A stretch of DNA of 64,000 bases from Methylobacterium sp. E-005 (GCF_022829725.1 NZ_JAKSYG010000053.1:47505-111504), one strand, 5' to 3'. Shown: positions 34,887 through 44,166, counted from the first letter of the stretch. Numbers and translations: made by a program. The notes: generated from the letters alone by a model not told the origin.

Positions 34887-36677
34887 ATGGACGAGCGGGA
34901 TCTGCACGGCCTCATCGGACGCGTGAAGGACGGCCGGCTGTCGCGGCGCGCCTTCGTGCAGCGGATGGTGGCGTTGGGCCTCACCGCCCCCATGGCCGGG
35001 CTGATGCTCGCCGGCACCGGCGTCGCGATGGCGGCCGACATCCGGGCCGGCTACAAGCCGACCAAGGCCGGCGGCGGCGGTGCGCTCAAGCTGCTCTGGT
35101 GGCAGGCCCCGACGCTGATCAACCCGCATTTCGCGGTCGGCACCAAGGACCAGGACGCCTCGCGGATCTTCTACGAGCCGCTCGCCGCCTGGGACCCGGA
35201 CGGCAACCTGACCCCCGTGCTCGCCGCCTCGATCCCGTCCCGGGAGAACGGGGCGCTCGCCGCCGACGGCCGCTCGGTGGTCTGGACGCTCAAGCCCGGG
35301 GTGACCTGGCACGACGGCAAGCCGCTCACCGCCGACGACCTCGTGTTCACCTGGGACTACGCCCGCGACCCCGCCACCGCGGCGGTGACGATCGGCTCCT
35401 ACAAGGATTGCAAGGTCGAGAAGATCGACGACCTCAGCGTCCGGGTCCTGTTCGACAAGCCGACGCCGTTCTGGTGCGACGCCTTCGTGGGCGTCGTCGG
35501 GATGGTGCTGCCCAAGCACCTGTTCGGGCCCTATAGCGGCGCGAAATCCCGCGATGCGCCCCAGAACCTGGCCCCCGTGGGCACCGGCCCGTACCGGTTC
35601 GTGGAGTTCCGGCCCGGCGACATCGTGCGCGGCGAGCGCAACCCGAACTACCACCTGCCGAACCGGCCGTACTTCGACACCGTCGAGATGAAGGGCGGCG
35701 GCGATGCGGTCTCGGCGGCCCGCGCGGTGCTCCAGACCGGCGAGTACGACTATGCCTGGAACATGCTGATCGAGGACGAGGTGCTCAAGCGCCTGGAGAC
35801 CGGCGGCAAGGGCCGGATCGACGTGGTCTACGGCGGCAAGCTCGAGTTCCTGCTCCTCAACGCCACCGACCCGAACGTCGAGGTCGACGGCGAGCGATCC
35901 TCGATCACCACCAAGCACCCCGCCTTCTCCGACCCGAAGGTCTGCCAGGCGATGAACCTGCTGATCGACCGCAAGTCGATCCAGACCTACATCTACGGCC
36001 GCACCGGCAAGGCCACCGCCAACACGGTCAACGGCCCCGAGCGCTTCGTCTCGAAGGACACGAAGTTTGCCTTCGATCCGGCCAAGGCCAACGCGCTCCT
36101 CGACGAGGCCGGCTGGACGAAGGGCTCCGACGGCATCCGCGCCAAGGACGGCAAGAAGCTCAAGCTCGTCTTCCAGACCTCGATCAACGCCCCGCGCCAG
36201 AAGACCCAGGCGATCATCAAGCAGGCGGCCGCCAAGGCGGGCATCGAGACCGAGCTGAAATCGGTCACCGGCTCGGTGTTCTTCTCCTCCGACCCGGCCA
36301 ACCCCGACACCTGCACGCATTTCTACGCCGACATGGAGATGTACGCCTACGGCGCCACCCAGGCCGATCCGGCGATCTGGCTCCTGATGTACGCCTCCTG
36401 GGAGGTGGCCCAGAAGGCCAACAAGTGGCAGGGCCGCAACGTCGTGCGCTGGCGCAGCGCCGCCTACGACAAGGCCTACAACGCCGCCCAGAGCGAGCTC
36501 GACCCGGTCAAGCGCGCGGCGCTGCTCATCAAATGCAATGATCTCGCGGTCTCCGAGAACGTGCTGCCGCTGATCCACCGGGCCGAGGTCTCGGCGGTCG
36601 GCGCGAGCCTGACGGCACCCCGGAGCGGCTGGGACAACGATCTGGCGTTCCTGCCCGACTGGTACCGGGAGGCCTGA
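34887..36677 (+). CDS. ABC solute-binding protein, family 5
   Basis: A 596-residue periplasmic binding protein of the peptide class, with a twin-arginine type signal (LSRRAFVQRMV, then a hydrophobic stretch to GVAMA). The signature GVTWHDGKPLTADDLVFTWDYARD and VGTGPYRFVEFRPGD are clear. ATG 34887 has AGGG 6 bases upstream; ATG 34881 would also work. The two permeases follow at once. Compared with the first system's binding protein it is about 80 residues longer, with low overall resemblance, so a different ligand is expected, perhaps the substrate of the divergent M20 enzyme. Confidence 0.92.
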   Translation: MDERDLHGLIGRVKDGRLSRRAFVQRMVALGLTAPMAGLMLAGTGVAMAADIRAGYKPTKAGGGGALKLLWWQAPTLINPHFAVGTKDQDASRIFYEPLAAWDPDGNLTPVLAASIPSRENGALAADGRSVVWTLKPGVTWHDGKPLTADDLVFTWDYARDPATAAVTIGSYKDCKVEKIDDLSVRVLFDKPTPFWCDAFVGVVGMVLPKHLFGPYSGAKSRDAPQNLAPVGTGPYRFVEFRPGDIVRGERNPNYHLPNRPYFDTVEMKGGGDAVSAARAVLQTGEYDYAWNMLIEDEVLKRLETGGKGRIDVVYGGKLEFLLLNATDPNVEVDGERSSITTKHPAFSDPKVCQAMNLLIDRKSIQTYIYGRTGKATANTVNGPERFVSKDTKFAFDPAKANALLDEAGWTKGSDGIRAKDGKKLKLVFQTSINAPRQKTQAIIKQAAAKAGIETELKSVTGSVFFSSDPANPDTCTHFYADMEMYAYGATQADPAIWLLMYASWEVAQKANKWQGRNVVRWRSAAYDKAYNAAQSELDPVKRAALLIKCNDLAVSENVLPLIHRAEVSAVGASLTAPRSGWDNDLAFLPDWYREA

Positions 36678-36696
36678 GCGGGAGGCGGAGCGTCCG

Positions 36697-37656
36697 ATGG
36701 GCGCCTATATCCTGCGCCGGCTCCTGATCGCGATCCCGAGCCTGCTCGGCATCAGCCTGATCCTGTTCGTCGTCCTGGCGCTCGCGCCGGGCGACCCGTT
36801 CGGCGAGCTCGCCGCGAACCCGAACGTACCGCCCGAGGTCCGGGCGGCGCTCCGCGTGAAATTCGGTCTCGATGACCCGATCTTCACCCGCTACCTGAGC
36901 TGGCTCACCGCCATGCTGCACGGCGATTGGGGCTTCTCCTTCGCCAGCCGGGTCAACGTCGACACCCTGATCCTGCAGCGGCTGCCGACGACCCTGTTCA
37001 TCGTCGGCTCCTCCCAGGTGCTGGCGCTGCTGATCGCGATCCCGGTCGGTCTCTACGCGGCGCGCCGGCCCTACTCGCTGGCCGATCAGATCGCCAACAC
37101 CCTGGCCTTCGTGGGCTTCTCGCTGCCGACCTTCTTCACTGGGCTGCTGTTCATCCTGCTGTTCTCGATCAAGCTCGGCTGGCTGCCCTTCGTCTACCAG
37201 GCCGACCTGCCGGGCTCCGGGCTGCCCTGGCTCTGGGCGAATATCCGCCAGGCGATCATGCCGGTGGCGGTTCTGGGCTTCTTCCAGGCCGCCTCCTACA
37301 CCCGGTACGTGCGCGCCTCGGCGCTCGACGTCGCCCGGCTCGACTACGTCACCACGGCCCGCGCCAAGGGCCTCCCGGAGGGCACCGTGACCCGCCGGCA
37401 CATCGCCCGCAACGCCCTGATCCCGGTGGTGACGCTCGTCGCCCTCCAGATCCCGGCGGTGTTCGGCGGCGCCATCGTCACCGAGCAGATCTTCCGGATC
37501 CCCGGCATCGGCTCGCTGCTGATCGACGCGATGCTGTCCAACGACACGCCGGTGGTGATGGCGGTGACCTTCGTGTTCGCCGGCCTCGTCATCCTGTTCA
37601 ACCTCGTCGCGGACCTGCTCTATGGCTGGCTCGACCCTCGCATCGCCCTCCGATGA
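36697..37656 (+). CDS. ABC permease, DppB type
   Basis: A 319-residue inner-membrane permease. It has the N-terminal helix LIAIPSLLGISLILFVVLALAPGDPF, the FGLDDPIFTRYLSW and GDWGFSF periplasmic part, and the EAA loop YVTTARAKGLPEGTVTRRHI with the terminal YGWLDPRI. It sits 19 bp after the binding protein gene and overlaps the next permease gene by 35 bp, an overlap longer than the 4 bp seen elsewhere. Confidence 0.93.
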   Translation: MGAYILRRLLIAIPSLLGISLILFVVLALAPGDPFGELAANPNVPPEVRAALRVKFGLDDPIFTRYLSWLTAMLHGDWGFSFASRVNVDTLILQRLPTTLFIVGSSQVLALLIAIPVGLYAARRPYSLADQIANTLAFVGFSLPTFFTGLLFILLFSIKLGWLPFVYQADLPGSGLPWLWANIRQAIMPVAVLGFFQAASYTRYVRASALDVARLDYVTTARAKGLPEGTVTRRHIARNALIPVVTLVALQIPAVFGGAIVTEQIFRIPGIGSLLIDAMLSNDTPVVMAVTFVFAGLVILFNLVADLLYGWLDPRIALR

Positions 37657-38554
37657 GGCGGTGCCCGTCGCCCGCGCGCCGGCCTCGCCGGGGCGGGAGA
37701 CGTGGCGGCGCTTCCGGCGGCACCGGCTGGCGCTGGCCAGCGTCGGCGTCCTTGCCGTCTTGGTGGCCGGCGTGGTGTTCGGCGGCCTGCTCTGGCCGGT
37801 CGCCATCGACGACATCGACTTCGCGGCCCAGCTCCAGGGCCCGTCCTGGGACCACCCGTTCGGCACCGACGATCTCGGCCAGGATCTGCTCGCCCGGATG
37901 ATCTATGGCGGCCGGATCTCGCTCGCCGTGGGATTTGCCGCCATGGCGGTGGCGAGCCTGATCGGGGTTCTGGTCGGGGCGCTCGCCGGCATGTCGCGCC
38001 GGTTCCTCGACCCGGTGCTGATGTGGCTGACCGACCTGTTCCTGTCGCTGCCGCAGCTGCCGCTGCTGCTCCTCGTGATCTACCTGTTCCGCGACAGCCT
38101 GAAGGCGGTGTTCGGCTCCCAGGGTGGCGTGTTCCTGATGATCGTCGCGGTGATCGGGGGCCTGCGCTGGATGCCGGTGGCCCGGCTGGTGCGGGCGCAG
38201 TTCCTGACGTTGCGCGAGAAGGAGTTCGTGGAGGCGGCCCGCTCGCAGGGGGCGACGACCGGGCACCTCGTGCGCCGTCACATCCTGCCGAACGCGCTCG
38301 GGCCGGTGATCGTGGCGGCCTCGATCGAGGTCTCGGCGGCGATCATCGCGGAATCGACCCTGTCCTTTCTGGGCCTCGGCTTCCCGCCCGACATCCCGAC
38401 CTGGGGCCGGCTCCTGTTCGACGCCAAGGACCACCTCGACGTCGCCCCGCATTGGGCATTGTTCCCGGGGGGCGCGATCTTCCTGACCGTGCTGTCGATC
38501 AACTTCATCGGCGACGGCCTGCGCGACGCCCTCGACCCGCGGCGGGTTCTGTGA
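37622..38554 (+). CDS. ABC permease, DppC type
   Basis: A 310-residue inner-membrane permease. An N-terminal cytoplasmic part with RRFRRHRLALASVGVLAVLVAG is followed by the DppC signature FGTDDLGQDLLARMIYGGR. The EAA loop FVEAARSQGATTGHLVRRHI and terminal GDGLRDALDPR follow. It starts inside the 3' end of the DppB-type gene. No ATPase gene follows; the nearest unassigned double ATPase is 17 kb away at 55286. The importer must borrow an ATPase from elsewhere. Confidence 0.92.
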   Translation: MAGSTLASPSDEAVPVARAPASPGRETWRRFRRHRLALASVGVLAVLVAGVVFGGLLWPVAIDDIDFAAQLQGPSWDHPFGTDDLGQDLLARMIYGGRISLAVGFAAMAVASLIGVLVGALAGMSRRFLDPVLMWLTDLFLSLPQLPLLLLVIYLFRDSLKAVFGSQGGVFLMIVAVIGGLRWMPVARLVRAQFLTLREKEFVEAARSQGATTGHLVRRHILPNALGPVIVAASIEVSAAIIAESTLSFLGLGFPPDIPTWGRLLFDAKDHLDVAPHWALFPGGAIFLTVLSINFIGDGLRDALDPRRVL

Positions 38555-38995
38555 CGGGCTGAGGGTCGTTCAGTCTGGACGGACGCCGCGTCCGGCTCGG
38601 CGCGATCCTGTTTCCGGACGCCGCAGCGGGCCGCAGTCGTCACGGGCCGATATCGGCATGGGGCGCCCGCCCGCATCGCGACAACGCCGGACCGGGGCGT
38701 GTCCCGGTCCTCTGCCGGTTGGGCCCGCCTTCGATGCGGGGCCGCAATACGCCGCTCCGCTCAAGGAAAGCGGAAATCGTTCTGCATCATTCGGAACTCG
38801 AACACGCGTTCTTCCATCTCCATCCGCAATTTTGGATGCGTATTTTATTTACAATACTAAATCTCGATGCCCATAAATACGTCATGGGATGCTCACAGGG
38901 CGTGCTGAGCTGATCACCGGACAAGTCGGCAAGTGGAAAGCCGAAGGCTGTTCGATCGGCACGCGTCCCGCGCGGGAAGCCGGCTGGAACGCGGT

Positions 38996-39010
38996 TGGCA
39001 CATGATCTGC
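38996..39010 (+). promoter_or_regulatory. Possible sigma-54 promoter before the GntR gene
   Basis: TGGCACA-TGAT-CTGC has a consensus -24 element and correct GG-N10-GC spacing; the -12 element has CTGC instead of TTGC. The predicted transcript start (about 39022) falls at the edge of the palindrome at 39023. Confidence 0.4.
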
Positions 39011-39022
39011 GTATGGTGGGCA

Positions 39023-39042
39023 GCTCACAGAGATCTGTGAGC
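39023..39042. promoter_or_regulatory. Palindromic operator of the GntR regulator
   Basis: Perfect 8-base arms GCTCACAG and CTGTGAGC flank a 4-base centre, 27 bp before the regulator start. The placement fits autoregulation by the GntR/FCD protein encoded next. Confidence 0.6.
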
Positions 39043-39069
39043 GCCTCAGTGCCGGAACAGTGAGGTGAC

Positions 39070-39831
39070 ATGACGACGAGCGACGACGGGTCCCGTCCGG
39101 CCCGCCCGGTGGCCGAGGTGCTGGCCGTCCCCGACGCGACGCGCAAGGGCAACCAAGCCTACGACGTGATGCGGCGCGCGATCGTCTCCTGCCGCCTTCT
39201 TCCCGGCACGCGCTTCACCGAGGCCGAGATGATGGAGCGGTTCGCGCTCGGGAAGGCGAGCTGTCGCATCGCCCTCCAGCGTCTCGCCCAGGAGGGCTTC
39301 GTCAGTTCCATGCCGCGGCACGGCTACCGGGTCAGCCCGGTGACCGTGAAGGATGTCGACGAGGTCTTCGCGCTCCGGATGGAGCTGGAGCCCCTCGCGG
39401 CGAGGGGCGCCGCCGGCCGGGTGAACCGGGCCCATCTGGAGCGCCTGGAGCAGGCCTGCCGCCGCCGGATCACCGTGGATGTCGGCAACCAGATCGACTT
39501 CTTCCTGGAGGCCAACCGGGGCTTCCACCTCGCGATCGCCGCGGCGTCCGGGAACGGGCGCCTGTACCGGACCCTGTCGAGCCTCCTCGACGAGATGACC
39601 CGCCTCGTCGCCCTCGGCTTCGGCGTCCAGGGCGTACGGCCCAACATCGAGAACGATCACACCGCGATGATCGAGCATCTCGTGGCGGGCGATGCCGACA
39701 GCGCCGCCCTGGTGGCGCGCCGCCACGTCGAGACCTTCCGCGACATGACCCTGGAGAAGGTCATCGCCAGCCTGCGCGACACCGCCGTGGTGCCCGTGCG
39801 CCCGTCCCGGGCCGACGGAGGCGCGCCGTGA
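39070..39831 (+). CDS. GntR family regulator, FCD domain
   Basis: A 253-residue transcription factor, with a winged helix at about 28-95 (AYDVMRRAIVSCRLLPGTRFTEAEMMERFALGKASCRIALQRLAQ) and an FCD effector domain to about 230 (FALRMELEPLAARGAAG, FHLAIAAASGN, MIEHLVAGD). The position usually occupied by RTP in SRTPVREAL reads ASCR here. It leads a plus-strand operon that starts with a NitT/TauT-type importer; the GTG of the ATPase overlaps its stop. It probably senses an imported carboxylate. Confidence 0.9.
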   Translation: MTTSDDGSRPARPVAEVLAVPDATRKGNQAYDVMRRAIVSCRLLPGTRFTEAEMMERFALGKASCRIALQRLAQEGFVSSMPRHGYRVSPVTVKDVDEVFALRMELEPLAARGAAGRVNRAHLERLEQACRRRITVDVGNQIDFFLEANRGFHLAIAAASGNGRLYRTLSSLLDEMTRLVALGFGVQGVRPNIENDHTAMIEHLVAGDADSAALVARRHVETFRDMTLEKVIASLRDTAVVPVRPSRADGGAP

Positions 39832-40598
39832 ACGCCATCGAACTCGACCATGTCAGCAAGTGGTTCGACCGACGGGAGGGCGGGCCGCTCCACGTCCTCG
39901 ACAGCGTCGACATCGCGATCCCGCAGCACGCCATCGTGGCGATCCTGGGCGCGTCCGGCTGCGGCAAGAGCACCCTGCTGAACATGATCGCCGGGCTGGT
40001 GGAGCCCGACCAGGGCGCGGTGCGCCTCGACGGCATCCCGTCCCACGCCTTCCGGGACTGGCGGGCCATGACCTACATGTTCCAGGAGGACCGGCTGCTC
40101 CCCTGGCGCACGGCCGCCCAGAACGTCGCCTTCGGGTTGGAGGCCGGGCGCATGCCCGGGGCCGAGCGGGCGCGGCGGGTCGACGCCACCCTGCGCCTCG
40201 TCGGGCTCGAAGCCTTCCGCGACGCCTACCCGCACGAATTGTCGGGGGGCATGCGCAGCCGGGTGGCGCTGGCGCGCAGCCTCGTCACCGAACCCCGGAC
40301 CCTGCTCCTCGACGAGCCGTTCTCGAAGCTCGACCCCGAGATCCGCGCGCAGATGCATGCCGAGCTGCTGCGCATCGCCGGCCTGCGGGCGATGACCCTG
40401 GTCTTCGTCACGCACGACGTCGAGGAGGCGGTGGTGCTGGCGAGCCAAGTGGTCGTGTTGCACCCGCGGCCGGGCCGGATCGGCACCATCCGGGCGATCG
40501 ACCTGCCCTATCCCCGCGACCCGCTCTCGGCGGAGGTCGCCGAGGAGGTCCGACGCCTGCGCATCAGCCTCTCCGCGGCGAGCGCACAATGCTCGTAA
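39828..40598 (+). CDS. NitT/TauT-type ABC ATPase
   Basis: A 256-residue ATPase of the nitrate/sulfonate/taurine-type importer class. Walker A GASGCGKST, Q-loop FQEDRLLPWRT (typical of SsuB/TauB), signature LSGGMRSRVALARS and Walker B LLLDEPFSKLD are present, with switch His in FVTHDVEEAV. The signature has MRSR where most relatives have MRQR. GTG 39828 overlaps the regulator stop by 4 bp. It pairs with the permease that follows. Confidence 0.92.
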   Translation: MNAIELDHVSKWFDRREGGPLHVLDSVDIAIPQHAIVAILGASGCGKSTLLNMIAGLVEPDQGAVRLDGIPSHAFRDWRAMTYMFQEDRLLPWRTAAQNVAFGLEAGRMPGAERARRVDATLRLVGLEAFRDAYPHELSGGMRSRVALARSLVTEPRTLLLDEPFSKLDPEIRAQMHAELLRIAGLRAMTLVFVTHDVEEAVVLASQVVVLHPRPGRIGTIRAIDLPYPRDPLSAEVAEEVRRLRISLSAASAQCS

Positions 40599-41404
40599 AG
40601 ACACCGCCGCGCCTGATCCAGCGGACCCGGGCATCCGGGGCCGGCCGCCGGGTGGGCGTGCTCCTGCAGCGGCTCGCCTTGCTCGCCCTGGCGCTCGCCG
40701 CATGGCAGCTCGGGTCGCTGAACGCGCCGAGCTTCGTCCTGCCGAGCCCCGCCCGGGTCTGGCACGCATGGCTCGGCCTCGTCGCCACGCCGAGCTTCGC
40801 CGCCGATCTCGGCATCACCCTGGGCCGGATCGGCGCGGGCCTCGCCTTCGCGGCGCTCGTGGGCCTGCCGCTCGGGCTGCTGCTCGGCGCGAGCCCCCGC
40901 CTCGGCCGGTTCTTCGAGCCGGTGCTGACCGTGACCAACACCGTCTCGTCCGCGATCTGGGCGATCTTCGCGCTGATCTGGTTCGGCCTCTCGAACTGGA
41001 CCACGATGTTCGTGGTGTTCATGACCGCGATGCCGCTGATCCTGACCAATGTCTGGCAGGGCACGCGCACGGTGAGCGCCGACCATCTCGAACTCGCCCG
41101 CACCTTCCGCATGCCGCGCCGCAAGGTGCTGACCAAGATCTACCTGCCGACGATCCTGCCCGCCTTCTTCTCGGGGGCGCGCCTCGCCATCGGCTTCGGG
41201 GCGCGGGTCGTCCTTGTGGCGGAATCGCTCGGGGCGAGCAGCGGCATCGGCTACCGCCTGCGGCAGGCGGCCGACCTCGTCCAGACCGATCAGGTCTTCG
41301 CCTGGACCCTCACCCTGGTCGCCCTGATGATCGGGCTCGAGACGCTCGTCCTGAAGCCGGCCGAGCAGCGCCTGTTCGCCTGGAAGAAGGCGGCACAGCC
41401 GTGA
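40589..41404 (+). CDS. NitT/TauT-type ABC permease
   Basis: A 271-residue inner-membrane permease (SsuC/TauC class) with about six helices, starting LLALALAAWQLGS and then PSFVLPSPARVWHAW. The EAA-type loop reads ELARTFRMPRRKVLTKIYLPTILPAFFSGARLAIGF. The ATG lies within the end of the ATPase gene (10 bp overlap). It forms the channel for the substrate captured by the binding protein encoded next. Confidence 0.92.
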   Translation: MLVKTPPRLIQRTRASGAGRRVGVLLQRLALLALALAAWQLGSLNAPSFVLPSPARVWHAWLGLVATPSFAADLGITLGRIGAGLAFAALVGLPLGLLLGASPRLGRFFEPVLTVTNTVSSAIWAIFALIWFGLSNWTTMFVVFMTAMPLILTNVWQGTRTVSADHLELARTFRMPRRKVLTKIYLPTILPAFFSGARLAIGFGARVVLVAESLGASSGIGYRLRQAADLVQTDQVFAWTLTLVALMIGLETLVLKPAEQRLFAWKKAAQP

Positions 41405-41468
41405 CGGACCGCGCCACGCGGAGACACGCCCGCCAAACGGCCTCCCATCGCACGTCCTGGAGAACGCC

Positions 41469-42443
41469 TTGAAACGGATCCTCGCCGCCGCCGTGCTCTG
41501 CGCCCTCGGCCTGCCCGGCCTCGCACACGCCGAGACGGTGCGCATCGGCTACTGGAGTTCCGGCATCAGCCTCGGCTTCGGCGCCGTGCTGGAGGCCGGC
41601 AAGTTCATGGAGAAGGAGGGCCTGACGCCCGAATACGTCAAGTTCCCGGACGTGAACGCGCCCACCAAGGCCATGGCGGCCGGGGCGATCGATTTCGCGA
41701 TCGCGGCGAGCGCGGGGACGGCGCTGAGCGTCACCGCCGACGGGCTGCCGATGAGCATCGTCCTGGCGACCCAGGTGGCCGACCTCGACTTCGTGGTCCC
41801 GGCGGATTCGCCGATCAAGACGATGGCCGACCTCAAGGGCAAGAAAATCGGTACGTCGCCCGCCGGCAGCGGCACCGCCGCCATCGCGGCGGCGATCCTG
41901 GAGACCAATCACGGCCTCAAGCCCGCCGATTATCAGGCGGTGCCCGGCAACGATTCCCGGCTCGCGCAATTCCTCGTCCAGAAGGACATCGACGCGGCGG
42001 CCCTGCGCACCGTGACCCTCGCGCTCCTCCCCGACGTCAAGCTGCGCCGGCTCGGCACCTTCCGGGAGGAATGGAAGCGCCTCACCCAGCAGGATGCGCC
42101 GCCGATCCTCGGTGTTGGCCTGATGCGCAACGCCTGGATGACCGAGAACCCGGACGCGCCCGCCAAGGTCGTGGCCGCGATGCGCAAGGCCTACGCCTAC
42201 GGCCAGACCGACAAGCCCGGCGTGGCCAGGATCCTGAAGGCGGCCGCGAACCTGAGCGATACCGACGCCGCCGCCTATGCGGGGCTCTGGGACGGCATCT
42301 ACACGGTCAGCCTGGAGCCTGCCGACATCGCCTCGCTGAAGCGGGAGTTCGAGGTCTTCAAGGCGGTCGGCGTCGTCCAGGGCAGCCTGCCGGACGCGGC
42401 CCTGGTTCCCGGCCCCTACGAGCGGTCGAAGACGATCCCGTAG
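41469..42443 (+). CDS. NitT/TauT-type ABC solute-binding protein
   Basis: A 324-residue periplasmic protein with the signal KRILAAAVLCALGLPGLAHA and the NMT1/SsuA-like fold: RIGYWSSGISLGFGAVLEAGKFMEKEGL, AAGAIDFAIAASAG, and MADLKGKKIGTSPAGSG. The start codon is TTG (41469) with GGAG 6 bases upstream. The ligand is a small anion or pyrimidine-like compound in this class; which one is not readable. It is the third component of the importer whose ATPase and permease precede it. Confidence 0.92.
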   Translation: MKRILAAAVLCALGLPGLAHAETVRIGYWSSGISLGFGAVLEAGKFMEKEGLTPEYVKFPDVNAPTKAMAAGAIDFAIAASAGTALSVTADGLPMSIVLATQVADLDFVVPADSPIKTMADLKGKKIGTSPAGSGTAAIAAAILETNHGLKPADYQAVPGNDSRLAQFLVQKDIDAAALRTVTLALLPDVKLRRLGTFREEWKRLTQQDAPPILGVGLMRNAWMTENPDAPAKVVAAMRKAYAYGQTDKPGVARILKAAANLSDTDAAAYAGLWDGIYTVSLEPADIASLKREFEVFKAVGVVQGSLPDAALVPGPYERSKTIP

Positions 42444-42476
42444 CCCTCCCCCGATCGAGAGAAGAAGGTTTTCACG

Positions 42477-43493
42477 ATGGCTGAGACGATGAAGGCGCTG
42501 GTGCTGGAGGCGCACGGCGACATCGACACGCTGAAGGTGGTCCACGACTATCCGAAGCCGTCCCCCGGCCCGGGCGAGGTCCTGATCCGGGTCGGCGCGT
42601 CCTCGTTCAACTACCACGACGTGTTCACCGTGAAGGGCATGCCCGGCATCAAGGTGCCGATGCCGGTGGTGATCGGGCTCGACATGGCCGGACAGGTCGT
42701 CGCGCTCGGCGAAGGCGTCACGGAGTGGAGCGTCGGCGACCGGGTGCTGGTCAACCCGCTCAACAAGGCCAAGGGCCTGATGGGCGAGATGCTCGACGGC
42801 GGCATGGCCGAGTATTGCCGGGTCTCGACGGGCCAGCTCATCGCGATGCCGCCGGACGTGAGCTACGCGGACGCCGCCTCCCTGCCGGTGGCCTACGGCA
42901 CGGCCCACCGCATGCTGATCACCCACGACACCGTGAAGGCCGGCGACCGGGTCCTGATCCTCGGGGCCAGCGGCGGCGTCGGCACCGGCTGCGTGATGCT
43001 GGCCAAGCAGCTCGGCGCCGAGGTGATCGCCTGCGCGGGCAGCGCCGAGAAGATGGCGGCACTGACGGCGCTCGGCGCTGACCACGTGGTCAATTACCGC
43101 GAGACCGACTTCTCCAAATGGGCGATCCAGCAATACGGGAAGCCGCAGCGCCGGACCTACGAGGGCGGCGTCGACGTGGTGATCAACTTCACCGGCGGCG
43201 ACACCTGGGTGCCCTCACTCAAGTGCCTGAAGCGCGGCGGCACGCTGCTAGTCTGCGGCGCGACCGCGGGGCACGATCCCAAGGAGGATCTCCGCTACAT
43301 CTGGAGCTTCGAGCTCAAGGTGATCGGCTCGAACAGCTTCTACGACGACGACCTGTCGGCCCTGATGGACATGATCCAGGCCGGCACGCTGAAGCCGACC
43401 ATCGACAAGGTCCTGCCCCTGGAAGAGGCCGCCGAGGGCCTGCGGATGATCCGCGACCGCGAGGTCATGGGCAAGATCGTCGTCACGCCCTGA
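42477..43493 (+). CDS. MDR-type quinone/enoyl oxidoreductase
   Basis: A 338-residue medium-chain dehydrogenase/reductase. The GroES-like half has FNYHDVFTVKG and IGLDMAGQVVALG, and the NADP(H) motif GASGGVGTG is near residue 165. The four-cysteine structural-zinc lobe is absent; that segment reads NPLNKAKGLMGEMLDGGMAEY, so a zinc-free quinone/enoyl reductase type is likely. The true substrate is unknown. It lies 33 bp after the binding protein gene in the same direction, so reduction of an imported unsaturated acid is a reasonable guess. Confidence 0.88.
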   Translation: MAETMKALVLEAHGDIDTLKVVHDYPKPSPGPGEVLIRVGASSFNYHDVFTVKGMPGIKVPMPVVIGLDMAGQVVALGEGVTEWSVGDRVLVNPLNKAKGLMGEMLDGGMAEYCRVSTGQLIAMPPDVSYADAASLPVAYGTAHRMLITHDTVKAGDRVLILGASGGVGTGCVMLAKQLGAEVIACAGSAEKMAALTALGADHVVNYRETDFSKWAIQQYGKPQRRTYEGGVDVVINFTGGDTWVPSLKCLKRGGTLLVCGATAGHDPKEDLRYIWSFELKVIGSNSFYDDDLSALMDMIQAGTLKPTIDKVLPLEEAAEGLRMIRDREVMGKIVVTP

Positions 43494-43549
43494 AGCCCGA
43501 CCGGAGGCGCGCCTTCGGCAGCGGTAGCGCCGCCTCGCCGAGGGGCTTT

Positions 43550-43671
43550 CCCCTCCCCCTTGCGGGGAGGGGCCAGGGGTGGGGGTGGCGCAGAAGGCAC
43601 CGCGGCGCCCCATCCTGAGCCACCCCCACCTCCAACGCCTCCCCACCCAGATCGGCCTTGCCCGATCTGGG
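43550..43671. repeat. Stacked intergenic hairpins
   Basis: Three inverted repeats occur in 120 bp: CCCCTCCCC/GGGGAGGGG (43550-43572), GGGGGTGGC/GCCACCCCC (about 43580-43627), and CCCAGATCGG/CCGATCTGGG (43646-43671). The G-run strand AGGGGTGGGGGTGG could also fold differently. The layout recalls dispersed intergenic repeats of GC-rich alphaproteobacteria, or a processing/terminator site inside the operon. Confidence 0.55.
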
Positions 43672-43746
43672 CAGACAGGAAGCGGATCTCGGGCAAGCCG
43701 GAGATCCGTGGGGGAGGAGAGTCTTGTCCAAGGAGATTCCAAAGCC

Positions 43747-44166
43747 ATGTCCGACACCCCCCTCAGCACGGAGCAGGTCGAGGCGCTGCTGCTGCGCGGC
43801 CCGTTCCACCAGTGGCTCGGCCTCTCGGTCGTCTCGGTCGGCGAGGGCACGATCGAGCTGAAGGCGACGTGGCGGCCGGAATGGGTCGTCAACGCCGAGC
43901 GCGGCTACGTGCACGGCGGCATCCTGGCGACGCTGGTGGACCTCACCGCCGACTGGGCGCTGGTCTCCAAGACCGGCCGGGGCGTCCCCACGGTGGATCT
44001 GCGGGTCGATTACCACCGGGCCGCGATGCAGGGCGATCTCACCTGCCGCGGCACGGTGGTGAAGTTCGGCAACCAGCTCTCGGTCGCCGAGGCGCAGATC
44101 CTCGACGACGCCGGACGCCTGCTCGCGAGCGGCCGCGGCGTTTACATGACGGCGCCGGCGAAATGA
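43747..44166 (+). CDS. PaaI family hotdog thioesterase
   Basis: A 139-residue acyl-CoA thioesterase of the hotdog fold. The family block YVHGGILATLVDLTADWAL (helix with the catalytic Asp) and the strand VDLRVDYHRAA are clear, and the end GRLLASGRGVYM is typical. It should hydrolyse a CoA thioester to free acid. ATG 43747 has GGAG 11 bases upstream, rather far. Its stop overlaps the VOC gene start, and an acyl-CoA synthetase follows, so the three genes probably act on one CoA-linked pathway. Confidence 0.9.
   Translation: MSDTPLSTEQVEALLLRGPFHQWLGLSVVSVGEGTIELKATWRPEWVVNAERGYVHGGILATLVDLTADWALVSKTGRGVPTVDLRVDYHRAAMQGDLTCRGTVVKFGNQLSVAEAQILDDAGRLLASGRGVYMTAPAK

Larger units (their letters stand above)
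38555..39069. other. 515-bp gap with AT-rich patch and regulatory sites
   Basis: No gene is seen. The stretch 38770-38890 is much richer in A and T than the rest. The final 80 bp hold the sigma-54-like site and the palindrome described separately. Confidence 0.5.

Noticed and set aside
36529..37866. Minus-strand open frame across the second importer permeases
   Set aside because: Its acidic, Gln/Arg-rich translation is the complement of the permease gene, with no recognisable domain.
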